Source of the DNA: an uncultured Clostridium sp.
Lineage (GTDB): Bacteria > Bacillota > Clostridia > Clostridiales > Clostridiaceae
Length of the DNA stretch: 54,248 nucleotides
Assembly (NCBI RefSeq): GCF_934754915.1
Contig: NZ_CAKVKB010000010.1
Location: 1-54,248 of the forward strand
Direction of reading: 5' to 3'
Part shown: positions 43,895 through 52,853 of the stretch, piece after piece
How positions within the stretch are numbered: the stretch's first letter is position 1
Layout of the letters: every line of letters begins with the position of its first letter
The notes under the pieces: model-generated
What the model saw: only the letters and a program-made list of their open reading frames with translations
Told to the model about the DNA's origin: nothing
The model's database searches: none
Made by a program: the position numbers and the translations under genes

Positions 43895-45064
43895 ATGAAA
43901 TTTGAATTTTCAGACAATCTAAAATACTTCCAGACAGGAATTTTTAATATTTTAGATGAAAAGAAAAATGGGCTCATAAAACAGGGCAAAAAAGTTTATA
44001 ACCTTTCAGTAGGAACACCTGATTTTGAACCTGATGAACATGTAAAACAAGCTCTTATAGAAGCAGCAAAGGACTCTAATAATTGGAAATATTCTTTAGG
44101 AGATATGCCTGAACTTATAAATGCACTTGCTTCATATTATAAAAAGAGGTTTAATGTCAAGTTAAATTCTGATGAAATAATGTCTGTATATGGTTCACAA
44201 GAAGGGCTTACACATATAGGATTTTCATTATGCAATAAAGATGATATTGTTCTTGTTCCAAATCCAGGATATCCAATATTTGAAATAGGGCCTTACCTTT
44301 CTGGTGCACAAATAGTTTACTATTCACTTTTACCAGAAAACAACTATCTTCCAGATTTAAACTCAATAGATGAAGATACTTTAAAAAGAACTAAATTTAT
44401 GATTGTATCATATCCAATGAATCCAGTATGTGCTACAGCTCCTTCAGAATTTTATGATGAACTAATAGCATTTGCTAAAAAACATAATATAATCATAGTT
44501 CATGATAATGCATATTCTGATATAGTTTATGATGGAAAGACAGGTGGATCATTTTTATGCCATGAAGGTGCAAAAGATGTTGGAGTTGAATTCTATTCAT
44601 TATCAAAATCATTTAACATAACTGGTTCAAGAGTATCTTTTGTTCTTGGAAACAGTGAAATAGTAAAACATTTTAAAATGCTTCGTTCACAGATAGATTA
44701 TGGTATATTCACACCAATCCAGCATGCTGCAATTGCTGCACTCACTGGACCACAGAATAGCGTAAAAGAACATTGCAAAGAATATGAAAGAAGAAGAAAT
44801 GCTTTATGCAGAGGACTTACAAAAATAGGTTGGAATGTTCCTGACAGTAAAGGAAGCATGTTCGCATGGGCTCCTATACCTGAAAAATTTAAGACTTCCA
44901 CTGAATTCTGCATGGAACTTATGGAAAAGACAGGAGTCATCTGTACTCCAGGAAGTGCCTTTGGTTCCCTTGGTGAAGGATTTGTAAGATTTGCGCTTGT
45001 ACTTCCTGTTCCTGTAATTGAAGAAGCAGTAAATAAAATTGCTGAAAGTGATATTTTGAAATAA
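43895..45064 (+). CDS. Class I/II PLP aminotransferase (LL-DAP/alanine aminotransferase-like)
   Basis: 389-aa fold-type I aminotransferase with YNLSVGTPDFEPDEHV, SVYGSQEGLTHIGFSL, VPNPGYPIFE, SYPMNPVCATAP, IIIVHDNAYSDIVYDG, and the PLP lysine in SLSKSFNITGSR. The pattern is closest to DapL/AlaC-type enzymes. The classic NPTG is replaced by NPVC, seen in some members. Strong GGAGGAAT site. It is monocistronic with its own terminator and is divergent from the UvrD-S24 gene. Confidence 0.9.
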   Translation: MKFEFSDNLKYFQTGIFNILDEKKNGLIKQGKKVYNLSVGTPDFEPDEHVKQALIEAAKDSNNWKYSLGDMPELINALASYYKKRFNVKLNSDEIMSVYGSQEGLTHIGFSLCNKDDIVLVPNPGYPIFEIGPYLSGAQIVYYSLLPENNYLPDLNSIDEDTLKRTKFMIVSYPMNPVCATAPSEFYDELIAFAKKHNIIIVHDNAYSDIVYDGKTGGSFLCHEGAKDVGVEFYSLSKSFNITGSRVSFVLGNSEIVKHFKMLRSQIDYGIFTPIQHAAIAALTGPQNSVKEHCKEYERRRNALCRGLTKIGWNVPDSKGSMFAWAPIPEKFKTSTEFCMELMEKTGVICTPGSAFGSLGEGFVRFALVLPVPVIEEAVNKIAESDILK

Positions 45065-45107
45065 CTACAATATTTTAATACTTGAAATTTTATATTAATC
45101 AAAAAAT

Positions 45108-45159
45108 TGCCCCATAAAAACACAATACTTGAAATTTTAGTTGTGTTTTTTATGGGGCA
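45108..45159. terminator. Terminator between the aminotransferase and the convergent wall-binding gene
   Basis: TGCCCCATAAAAACACAA and its near-perfect complement form an 18-bp stem. The loop holds a second copy of the 16-bp AATACTTGAAATTTTA found just upstream at 45077-45092. Confidence 0.8.
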
Positions 45160-45254
45160 GCTTATATATTCAGCCATATCTTTTATACTTTCAAGTTTAG
45201 AAGAAAACTAGTTATATATATCTGTTCAAATAATATCTGTAATTATCAATTCTA

Positions 45255-46457
45255 TTAATTATAAAGAGAAATTGCTACTCCGCTATCAGCAAGCTTAATT
45301 CCATCAACAGTAGTATTACTTGCCATATCTCCATCTTTATTTAAATAATATGCATTGTCATTATCTATAACCCATCCTGTTTCCATTGCACCATCTTTGT
45401 TTAAAAGATACCATTTTCCATCTAAAGAAATCCATCCTGTTGCCATAACTCCATCAGATTTTAAATAATACCACTTGTTATCAGCTCTTACCCAGCCTGT
45501 AACTTTGTTTCCATTACTTAAATAGTACCAGCTGCCATTTTCAAGAGACCATTTTCCTCCCTGAATAGTATTTGGAAGTTTTTCTTCTTCTTTGATTTCA
45601 CCTATATAAAAAGCATTTCCATTTTCAGTAACATTATATTTTAATACATCTTTATAAAAACTTAATGGTGCATATACTTTTTCTCCTTCTCTTATCATAA
45701 CTACAGTATTTTCAACACCATTTAGTATGTATTTATTCTCTGCAAAATCAATCATAAGCATAGAATCATTTTTTCTTAAATAATATTCAGTTGTAAAATC
45801 ACCTTCAAGTCTGTCTCCCATTTTTTCTGTAATCACTTCTAAAGGAAGATATACTTGTCCGTCACTTATTTTTATATCAAATTCAGGATATTTTTCAGAA
45901 TTAACATAAACTTCAGGCATAATAAGCATTGCATCATCAATAAGATGATCTTCTGATAATACTGCATTTCCTGAATTGTTAAACTGTCCAATATAAACAT
46001 TAATACCATCCATCTGTACATTATATTCTAAAACATCTTTAAAGAAATCTACTTGTGCATATGCCTGTTCATCTATAATTTCGAATTTTGCACTATTTTT
46101 TTCACCATTTATATAATATACATTATTTTTCACATCTATTTGTATTAATTTATCAGTTTTTCTAAGCATATATTGATCTTCATATGAACCTTCAAGAATA
46201 TTTCCCATTTGATGTGCAACTGTTTCAATTGGCAGATAAACCTGACTATTTATAATCTTTATATTATCAGCACTCATTTCTTTCATATTTATAAATACTT
46301 TAGGATCAATACCAAATCCCGGATCTAACTCTATACCATCTATAGGCTTTGAAACTTCAATTCCAGAAGTTTCAGCTTGTACATAAGCTGTTGGAGCTGC
46401 AATTAATCCTAGTGCTAATGCAAATGGAATCCCTCTTAATAAATTTTTTCTTATCAT
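45255..46457 (-). CDS. Secreted protein with copper-amine-oxidase-N-like domains and wall-binding repeats
   Basis: 400-aa exported protein. The signal peptide runs from MIRKNLLRGIPFALALGLI to about AYVQA (residue 28). Two copies of the copper amine oxidase N-terminal-type domain follow (each with a VYLPIETVAHQMG or VYLPLEVITEKMG core, then YYLRK). Four to five choline-binding-type repeats fill residues 295-385 (GSWYYLSNGNKVTGWV, KWYYLKSDGVMATGW, KWYLLNKDGAMETGW, AYYLNKDGDMA). No enzyme domain is present, so it is probably a surface scaffold. Ribosome site AAGGAGG. Confidence 0.9.
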   Translation of the reverse strand: MIRKNLLRGIPFALALGLIAAPTAYVQAETSGIEVSKPIDGIELDPGFGIDPKVFINMKEMSADNIKIINSQVYLPIETVAHQMGNILEGSYEDQYMLRKTDKLIQIDVKNNVYYINGEKNSAKFEIIDEQAYAQVDFFKDVLEYNVQMDGINVYIGQFNNSGNAVLSEDHLIDDAMLIMPEVYVNSEKYPEFDIKISDGQVYLPLEVITEKMGDRLEGDFTTEYYLRKNDSMLMIDFAENKYILNGVENTVVMIREGEKVYAPLSFYKDVLKYNVTENGNAFYIGEIKEEEKLPNTIQGGKWSLENGSWYYLSNGNKVTGWVRADNKWYYLKSDGVMATGWISLDGKWYLLNKDGAMETGWVIDNDNAYYLNKDGDMASNTTVDGIKLADSGVAISLYN

Positions 46458-46747
46458 AAATAAATTTCCTCCTTTTTAAGCATATTTTTAAATATTATAT
46501 ATGTTCTTATTAACAATTGACAATTCATAATTAAAAATTAATTATCAAATCTCATAATTTCTTCTATTATTATAAGAACATATTTAAATATAATTTAAAT
46601 GTAAAAATAATACTTTAATTGTACATTATTGTAACTTTTCATCTGATTTTTTAAATTATTTTATTGTCATAATATAATACAATTTAATTTTCGCTTTTAG
46701 GTCCCATTTTATTTCTACTTTAAATAAATATTTTTTTAAAAGCAAAA

Positions 46748-46785
46748 AAAACAGAAGTAAAGATTTTTCTCTAAACTTCTGTTTT
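46748..46785 (-). terminator. Terminator of the PepV gene
   Basis: AAAACAGAAGT / ACTTCTGTTTT stem followed on minus by TTTTGCTTTTAAAAA, 20 nt beyond the PepV stop. The rest of 46458-46804 is AT-rich leader of the wall-binding gene with nothing else I can support. Confidence 0.8.
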
Positions 46786-46804
46786 TATTTACTCAGTTTT
46801 CTAT

Positions 46805-48208
46805 TTATTTACATAAATCAATTATTGCCTGTGCAAATATCTTTCCACTAAGCATTAATTCATCAATTACTGCAAATTCATCATTACCATGCATATTTGT
46901 ATCTGTTCCAGGAAGAATGCATCCAAATGCTACACCATTTTTTAAATGATGAACATAAGTTCCTCCACCTATAGCAAGACATTCACCTTTTAATCCGCTA
47001 TAATCTTCATAACATTTTAGAAGTGTACGTACGAAATCTGAATCAGCACTTACATGATGGGCAGGGTCCAATTTGCAGTCTGATAGTATTATACCAAATT
47101 CAGCCATTCTCTTTCTTATTACTTCTGTTAAATTTTCATCATTTGCACATATTGGCGCTCTTGAATCAAATGTGCCTTTTAAAGATGTAGTATTATATTC
47201 AAAAATAGTAAACGCTAAACTTAAATTTCCACTTAATTCATCACTCATAGCTGCATTGCATCCAGCACCTATATGGTCATTATGTGGGAATAACTTATTT
47301 ATACCGCATAATCTTCTAAATCCTTCACTATCTGCACAATCCATTGAACATAATAAATCTACTATTGCAGTTATTGCATTATATCCGTTTTCAGGTGTTG
47401 AAGCATGAGCACCTTTTCCTTTGGCATTTATTGTTATAATTGAACCATCTTCTTCTGCTGTAAATCTTACATTAGTTCTTTCTTCTGCTTTTTTACATAA
47501 TTCTAAAACTGTATCAAGTTTAAACCCTTCAACTACAGCCTGAGCCTTGTCTGGCACCACATTTGCTTTAACTCCTCCGCTTACCTTTAGGACTCTTGGA
47601 AGTGCATTGTCTTCAGCATATTCACTTGTAAAGTCTGGTGCAAGGCGTCCTTTTTCTATATTTATAAGAGGAAATTCAGCATCTGGAGAAAATGTCATTG
47701 GAGCTTCCTCTTCAACTGCATAATAGTGTTCTATATCAGAACTTCCACATTCCTCGTCTGTTCCTAATATAAGTCTTACATTTTTGCTTAATGGAATATT
47801 TAAATCTTTAACTGCTTTTAAAGCATATAATGCAACTATAGCAGGCCCCTTATCATCTGAAGAACCTCTTCCATATATCTTTCCATCTTTTATTACTGGA
47901 TCATAAGGCTTAGTTACAGTCCATTCATCTCCTGCTGGAACAACATCTAAGTGAGCTAATATATCAAGTCCCTTTTCATTATCATTAAAATCAACAGTCC
48001 CTACATAATTATCATAATTTTTAGTTTTAAATCCCATGCTTTCTGCTAATTTCAAAGCTGCTTCAAGAGCCTTTGCTGGTCCTTCACCATATGGCATATT
48101 TTCTTTAGCCTCACCTTTATCGCTCTTTATTCTTATCTGATTACAAATATCATTAAGTATCTGTTCTTTATTTTTTTCAAAATATTCTTCAATCTGCTTT
48201 TTATACAT
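46805..48208 (-). CDS. pepV: Dipeptidase PepV (M20 family)
   Basis: 467-aa cytosolic zinc dipeptidase that cleaves a wide range of dipeptides. Zinc-site motifs are visible: LDILAHLDVVPAGDEW (His and Asp), GRGSSDDKGPAIVAL, LGTDEECGSSD, and later GGTYVHHLKNGVAFGCILPGTD with the last His. The lid domain lies between (KANVVPDKAQAVVEGF). Length fits PepV (about 465-470). Monocistronic with clear terminator; ribosome site GGAAGG. Confidence 0.94.
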   Translation of the reverse strand: MYKKQIEEYFEKNKEQILNDICNQIRIKSDKGEAKENMPYGEGPAKALEAALKLAESMGFKTKNYDNYVGTVDFNDNEKGLDILAHLDVVPAGDEWTVTKPYDPVIKDGKIYGRGSSDDKGPAIVALYALKAVKDLNIPLSKNVRLILGTDEECGSSDIEHYYAVEEEAPMTFSPDAEFPLINIEKGRLAPDFTSEYAEDNALPRVLKVSGGVKANVVPDKAQAVVEGFKLDTVLELCKKAEERTNVRFTAEEDGSIITINAKGKGAHASTPENGYNAITAIVDLLCSMDCADSEGFRRLCGINKLFPHNDHIGAGCNAAMSDELSGNLSLAFTIFEYNTTSLKGTFDSRAPICANDENLTEVIRKRMAEFGIILSDCKLDPAHHVSADSDFVRTLLKCYEDYSGLKGECLAIGGGTYVHHLKNGVAFGCILPGTDTNMHGNDEFAVIDELMLSGKIFAQAIIDLCK

Positions 48209-48274
48209 TTCTATACCTGCCTTCCTTAAATAAGCATATTAGTATCTAATACTATTTCTTTTATATTATAACTC

Positions 48275-48330
48275 AAAAATGAGATTATTTTTAATATTTT
48301 TTCATAATCATTAAAAATAATCTCATTTTT
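48275..48330 (-). terminator. Terminator of the HlyD/ABC efflux operon
   Basis: Perfect 21-bp stem AAAAATGAGATTATTTTTAA and complement, starting a few bases past the permease stop at 48336. Confidence 0.8.
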
Positions 48331-48335
48331 GTTCT

Positions 48336-49556
48336 TTAATTTATAACAGAAGCAGTTTCTGGTTCTAAAGATTTATTATCTAATTTTGAAATTTTATATT
48401 TTTCATAAATTATATTTACACTATATAAAACAATTCCAGCACATATCCAGCATATAGAATACCTTACGCTTTCCTTTAAATATGGAAGAATAGCTTCCCA
48501 TCCAGATCCTTTAATATTCAACATCTTTAATGGTACTGCTACCTGAGAAAGTGGTACGATTGCCTTAATGACTTTCACAAGGCCAGGAGACATCATATAA
48601 AATGGATATGCCACTCCACTTACAAGAGTAAACGGTGATGACCACAATGAATATGTATAAACAAAATAATCCATTTTCTTTAATATTGCTCCAAATACAA
48701 GACCAAAGCCAATTAGATTAAAGAAGAATGCAACCATAAGTACACAATATATCCATACTTCACCTTTCATTGGAAGCGAAAAATATTTCTTTATAAGACA
48801 CAAACTTATAAAACTTGTTATAGTTATAATCACTATATATAATAAAATTCTAAAAGCTATATCCAAAAGATTAAATATAAATTCTTTTGAACCAATCTTT
48901 ATCTCTGCAAATGTTTTTTTTCTCTTTATGAGAAGAGGTATAAAAAAACTTGATAGAAAAACCATTTGAATTATAAGAATAACTAAAGTATATGACATAT
49001 TTCTTATATAACTTCCCTGGGAATCATACATTATCCTCTGCACACATGAAAATGTACCTATAGCTGTCTTTGCAACTGATGGATATAATCCATTTCCCTG
49101 AAGCATTTTTAGTTCTGTTCCTGCACTCAATGTACTTAAAACTGTGGCTGCTCCACTTAATGCATTTCCTCCAATAAGCATATTGGTTCCATCTACTAGA
49201 ACTTCTGCTTTTGGTGACTTTTTCATGCTTACATCAGTACTAAAATTGTCAGGTATTATAATTCCTCCATGTACTTTTCTTTCTTTTATGGCCTGCTCTA
49301 GCTCTGAATCTGAATCAAAAAAATTTGTTATATTTAAAGATGGACAATTAGATAACTGCTCTATTACAGTTCTTGATAAAGCTGTATTGTCCTTATCAAC
49401 TATTCCAAATGGTATGTGTTCTACATATACATTGCTCCATACATATGCTAGAAGAAATAATGTTAATACCGGTGACACAACTGCCTGTATTAATGTACTT
49501 GATTCTTCTTTTAATATTGAAAAAATCTTTTTAAATACCAATTTAAAATAAGTCAT
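48336..49556 (-). CDS. ABC-2 type transporter permease
   Basis: 406-aa permease. One N-terminal membrane helix (LIQAVVSPVLTLFLLAYVW) is followed by a large extracellular domain (HIPFGIVDKDNTALSRTVIEQL, KVHGGIIIPDNFSTDV) and five helices, the pattern of YhgE/YbhS-type ABC-2 permeases. It overlaps the upstream permease gene by 4 nt (ATGA). With that gene and the HlyD-like protein it forms an export system. No ATPase is encoded in this operon, so the nucleotide-binding partner, if needed, lies elsewhere. Confidence 0.88.
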   Translation of the reverse strand: MTYFKLVFKKIFSILKEESSTLIQAVVSPVLTLFLLAYVWSNVYVEHIPFGIVDKDNTALSRTVIEQLSNCPSLNITNFFDSDSELEQAIKERKVHGGIIIPDNFSTDVSMKKSPKAEVLVDGTNMLIGGNALSGAATVLSTLSAGTELKMLQGNGLYPSVAKTAIGTFSCVQRIMYDSQGSYIRNMSYTLVILIIQMVFLSSFFIPLLIKRKKTFAEIKIGSKEFIFNLLDIAFRILLYIVIITITSFISLCLIKKYFSLPMKGEVWIYCVLMVAFFFNLIGFGLVFGAILKKMDYFVYTYSLWSSPFTLVSGVAYPFYMMSPGLVKVIKAIVPLSQVAVPLKMLNIKGSGWEAILPYLKESVRYSICWICAGIVLYSVNIIYEKYKISKLDNKSLEPETASVIN

Positions 49557-50836
49557 CTTTGTATCACCTCTTCTGTATTCTTTCCTTCTTGTCTTTTGCC
49601 TGATTTTATCTTAAATAGATTTCCAATTGATTTTTTCTTTTCTTGATCTATTTTTTCTTTTTTAGGAATTCTGCCTAATATAAATTGAAAAGTTACAAGT
49701 CCAATCATTATGAGCATAAACTTTATAAGCCATATTATATGTGGCTGAACATCACTAAATGTATTTCCAAGAAGAGATATATCTCTTAATGGAATAATAA
49801 AATGTGTATTAGGCATATAATTTACAATCTTTGAGAAAAAATCAGGCATAGCCAAGACTGGAAATGTATAACCTGAAAACAGCATAGTCATAGAAACAAT
49901 TCCACATGAAGATGCAGCTTCAAGCTTGTTTCCTTTTTTACTGTAATTTAAAATTATTCCAAAGAAAACCCATCCTATATTGCAGAAAAGAGTCAGCAAT
50001 ACTCCCCCTTTAAAGGTTCCTCTGTACGGAATATTAAAATATTTAGTATATATATAAAGACATATTAAAGATGAAAGAGATGCAAGAATTCCAAGTATTA
50101 TTCCTTTTCCAATAAGCTTTAGATAATTTTTCTTTTCACTTATAAAAACTCCAACTGTTGCTGCTGCTATCTGTATACTATTTAGAGTAAGGCCTTCAAC
50201 CATAAAATATGCCATGTTTTTTGTGGGATTTCCTATAAATCTATAATTATATCCCATAGGAGAAATTAAATTCATTGCATTTTGAGGTGTCATTCCAAGT
50301 TTTCCTTCTGCAAGACTCATAAGATATCCACTTTTTATTGTTCCAATTATTTCTGATATACCACTTTTTACACTGCTTGATGGAGATGTAACTGATCCAT
50401 CTACATATGTAACCATAGTTGCATCTTTTCCATTTAAAAGATCATCAGAAAAATTTTCAGGAATAATTATTCCTGCCATTGCTATTCCACTATCCATACT
50501 TTCCTTTATATCTTCTACACTGTCACCATATTCTATAACATTAAAAGCATCATTTTCTGCAATCATTTCAACAAGACTGTTAACTGTCTCTGATTTATCA
50601 TGATTAACTATTACTGTAGGTACATTTTTTACAGGAAGATTTATAAATTCAAAACCAAATACAAGAGTTATTGCAATTGGTGCTATAAATAAAATTATAA
50701 TTGGAATTATCATGTATTTGTGCTTTAAAATACGCTTATATATAAATCTAAATAGATATTTAAAAAGTTTAAATTTTCCTAAAATTATATGTATATAATT
50801 TTGTATTTTATCCACTATATCTAATTTCATGTACAT
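49553..50836 (-). CDS. ABC-2 type transporter permease
   Basis: 427-aa paralogue of the next gene. An N-terminal helix (YMIIPIIILFIAPIAITLVFGF) is followed by an extracellular domain (VPTVIVNHDKSETVNSLVEMI, AGIIIPENFSDDLL) and a five- to six-helix C-terminal bundle. A longer N-terminal amphipathic stretch precedes the first helix. I start at 50836, where GGAAAG stands 7 nt upstream and only 4 nt follow the HlyD-like stop. Exports an unknown compound with its partner. Confidence 0.87.
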   Translation of the reverse strand: MYMKLDIVDKIQNYIHIILGKFKLFKYLFRFIYKRILKHKYMIIPIIILFIAPIAITLVFGFEFINLPVKNVPTVIVNHDKSETVNSLVEMIAENDAFNVIEYGDSVEDIKESMDSGIAMAGIIIPENFSDDLLNGKDATMVTYVDGSVTSPSSSVKSGISEIIGTIKSGYLMSLAEGKLGMTPQNAMNLISPMGYNYRFIGNPTKNMAYFMVEGLTLNSIQIAAATVGVFISEKKNYLKLIGKGIILGILASLSSLICLYIYTKYFNIPYRGTFKGGVLLTLFCNIGWVFFGIILNYSKKGNKLEAASSCGIVSMTMLFSGYTFPVLAMPDFFSKIVNYMPNTHFIIPLRDISLLGNTFSDVQPHIIWLIKFMLIMIGLVTFQFILGRIPKKEKIDQEKKKSIGNLFKIKSGKRQEGKNTEEVIQR

Positions 50837-50840
50837 CACT

Positions 50841-51995
50841 CTACTTTCCAAAATCAACAAATGATGTCATATTGGCACGAAGATCTATTCCTGTTTCTTT
50901 AAGGCTTTCAAAATCTTCAAATTCCACTTTTACTCCATATGATAAAATATCAAAATCTCCATTATCGTTTGTTGCTTTTTTAGTTGCAAAATCTGCATTC
51001 TTATTTATATTAGTAACTTTTCCTTTAAACTCCTTATCTTCATATGCAGGAATTTTTATTGAAACTTCCTGACCCATTTCAACCTTATCAAGCTCAGTTT
51101 CTTTTATATTACATGTTATTGATGGATTATATGTATCAGTAACTACAACAACAGGCATTCCAGACGATACAAGATCTCCATTTTTTACATTTAGTGATGT
51201 AACAACTCCATCTACTGGCGATACAAGTGAACATTTTTCTAATGTTACATCTATCTGCTGTACTGCTGCTTCTGCCTGCTGCACTGCTGCCTCTGCCTGT
51301 CCTACTCCAGCTTGAGCCTGATCCACTCCTGCCTGCGCCTGTGCAATATCTTCAGGTGTTGCACCCTTTACTGCAGAATTATATTTTTCATTGTTAATAT
51401 TAAGATTTGATTTTGCATTATCTAATCCTGTCTGAGCATTTTGAAGACTCATTTCCTTACCTTCCAATTCAACCTGAGTTGCTGCACCTGCATCATATAA
51501 TGCTTTTGTCCTGTCATAAGATGCTTTTGCAACATCATATGCAGACTGTGCATTTTCAACATTAGACTGTGCTATATTGATTGCAGACTTTAACTGATTT
51601 ATTTCTTCTTCTGTTGCACCATTCTTAGCTTTCTGCAAGGCTGCTTCTGCCTGAGCTTTTCCTGCTTGTGCTTGTCCTAATGCTGCCTTTGCTTGGTCTA
51701 CACCTGCCTGTGCCTGTGCTCTCTGAGCTTGCAATGAATCACAGTCAAGAGAAACTAGTGGCTGTCCTTTAGTTACAGTATCTCCTTCACTCACAAGAAC
51801 TTCCAAAATCTGTCCTCCAGTCAACGAGTTTACATTACTTTCTTCCATTTTTATATTTGATTGAACAACCAAGCCATCAGCCTTTCCAGCTACTATCTCA
51901 TCTCCTGTTGCATGTGCAAAAGGCAGATTACATGCTGTAAAACCATTTGCTGCTAATAGTATTAAAAATAATCCTGACAATTTTTTTAATTTCAT
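50841..51995 (-). CDS. HlyD family periplasmic-adaptor-like lipoprotein
   Basis: 384-aa membrane fusion protein. A lipoprotein-type signal (MKLKKLSGLFLILLAANGFTAC, Cys 22) is followed by a biotinyl-lipoyl half motif (GGQILEVLVSEGDTVTKGQPLVSLD), a long Ala/Gln-rich coiled coil (QAGVDQAKAALGQAQAGKAQ...), the second lipoyl half (LVSPVDGVVTSLNVKNGDLV), and a beta-barrel C-terminus. The many near-repeats in the coiled coil are unusual in regularity. Start at 51995 with GGGAGG. First gene of the efflux operon, facing the MarR gene. Confidence 0.93.
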   Translation of the reverse strand: MKLKKLSGLFLILLAANGFTACNLPFAHATGDEIVAGKADGLVVQSNIKMEESNVNSLTGGQILEVLVSEGDTVTKGQPLVSLDCDSLQAQRAQAQAGVDQAKAALGQAQAGKAQAEAALQKAKNGATEEEINQLKSAINIAQSNVENAQSAYDVAKASYDRTKALYDAGAATQVELEGKEMSLQNAQTGLDNAKSNLNINNEKYNSAVKGATPEDIAQAQAGVDQAQAGVGQAEAAVQQAEAAVQQIDVTLEKCSLVSPVDGVVTSLNVKNGDLVSSGMPVVVVTDTYNPSITCNIKETELDKVEMGQEVSIKIPAYEDKEFKGKVTNINKNADFATKKATNDNGDFDILSYGVKVEFEDFESLKETGIDLRANMTSFVDFGK

Positions 51996-52069
51996 AATAA
52001 TCCTCCCGATTTGCAATTTATCTTTAGAAATATTCCTATTTTATTAAATTCATCATTATAAATAGTATA

Positions 52070-52140
52070 CTAACTATATTTTAATCTATTTAAGTATTAT
52101 TTTCCTTATATTCGGTATATTATAATCTAAAAATAGTTAG
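52070..52140. promoter_or_regulatory. Inverted CTAACTAT half-sites between the efflux operon and marR
   Basis: CTAACTAT (52070-52077) and its complement ATAGTTAG (52133-52140) lie 55 nt apart in the divergent intergenic region. They could be MarR binding half-sites. The 52017-52316 region holds no gene. Confidence 0.35.
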
Positions 52141-52247
52141 CATCCTATGTATTTTTTCTGTAACTCATTATAGTTTTTTTATCTTATAATGTCAATATGT
52201 ACTTTATATTGAAATTTAATCATAAATATTCCATTTGAATTAATAAC

Positions 52248-52277
52248 TTGCACAAGTATATATAAATGCGATAAAAT
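52248..52277 (+). promoter_or_regulatory. Candidate promoter of the marR gene
   Basis: TTGCAC, 18 nt, TAAAAT, 40 nt before the ATG. A fair vegetative match, but AT-rich context reduces its weight. Confidence 0.4.
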
Positions 52278-52316
52278 ACACTTATACATAATGTAAAATG
52301 AATAGGGGATGTATTT

Positions 52317-52748
52317 ATGAATTCTGATTTGAAATTTTCTAGGTTATTTGGAGCTATTCATAATGTTTTTAAGAAAGTTAGTGATAAGAGCCTAAAAGAA
52401 ATAAATCTTACATCACCTCAAATGAACATATTATTTTTTATATCTTCTAATAAAAATATTGAAATTAACCAAAAAGATATAGAAAAACACTTCTATTTAA
52501 AAAGCTCTACTGTAACTGATATAATCAGCAGATTAGAGCATAATGGCTTTCTATATAGAACTACTAGTGAAAAAGATAAAAGATATAAAAAAATTGTTTT
52601 AACTGAAAAAGGTGAAAATATTCATGAAAGAATGCTTGAAATGGCATTAAACTTTGAAACATGCTTTACTAAAGGAATGACAAAAGGTGAATCTGAAATA
52701 CTTTTTGAACTTCTCCAAAAAGTATTAAAAAATGTTTCTCAAGAATAA
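52317..52748 (+). CDS. MarR family transcriptional regulator
   Basis: 143-aa winged-helix regulator: LTSPQMNILFFISSNKNIEINQKDIEKHFYLKSSTVTDIISRLEHNGFLYRTTSEKDKRYKKIVLTEKG is the MarR DNA-binding domain with recognition helix (SSTVTDIISRLE) and wing (DKRYKKI). It is divergent from the HlyD/ABC-2 efflux operon and most likely represses it until a ligand binds. Ribosome site AGGGGAT. Confidence 0.93.
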   Translation: MNSDLKFSRLFGAIHNVFKKVSDKSLKEINLTSPQMNILFFISSNKNIEINQKDIEKHFYLKSSTVTDIISRLEHNGFLYRTTSEKDKRYKKIVLTEKGENIHERMLEMALNFETCFTKGMTKGESEILFELLQKVLKNVSQE

Positions 52749-52783
52749 AGTTTTGTTATAACGCTTATTGTAATCATTATCAT

Positions 52784-52828
52784 AAATAAAAGAGATTGAA
52801 TGCTTTACCACTTCAATCTCTTTTATTT
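52784..52828. terminator. Bidirectional terminator between marR and cheV
   Basis: Perfect 17-bp stem AAATAAAAGAGATTGAA / TTCAATCTCTTTTATTT between convergent genes, with A/T runs built into both ends. Confidence 0.85.
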
Positions 52829-52853
52829 ATTCATATATAATTATCTTTTTATA

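Noticed and set aside
44698..45177. 159-codon minus-strand frame overlapping the aminotransferase and its terminator
   Set aside because: It runs through the terminator hairpin and antisense to conserved aminotransferase motifs.
51250..51720. Repeated GCC/TGC-rich motifs resembling a tandem repeat or CRISPR-like array
   Set aside because: They are in-frame codons of the Ala/Gln-rich coiled coil of the HlyD protein; no regular spacers exist.
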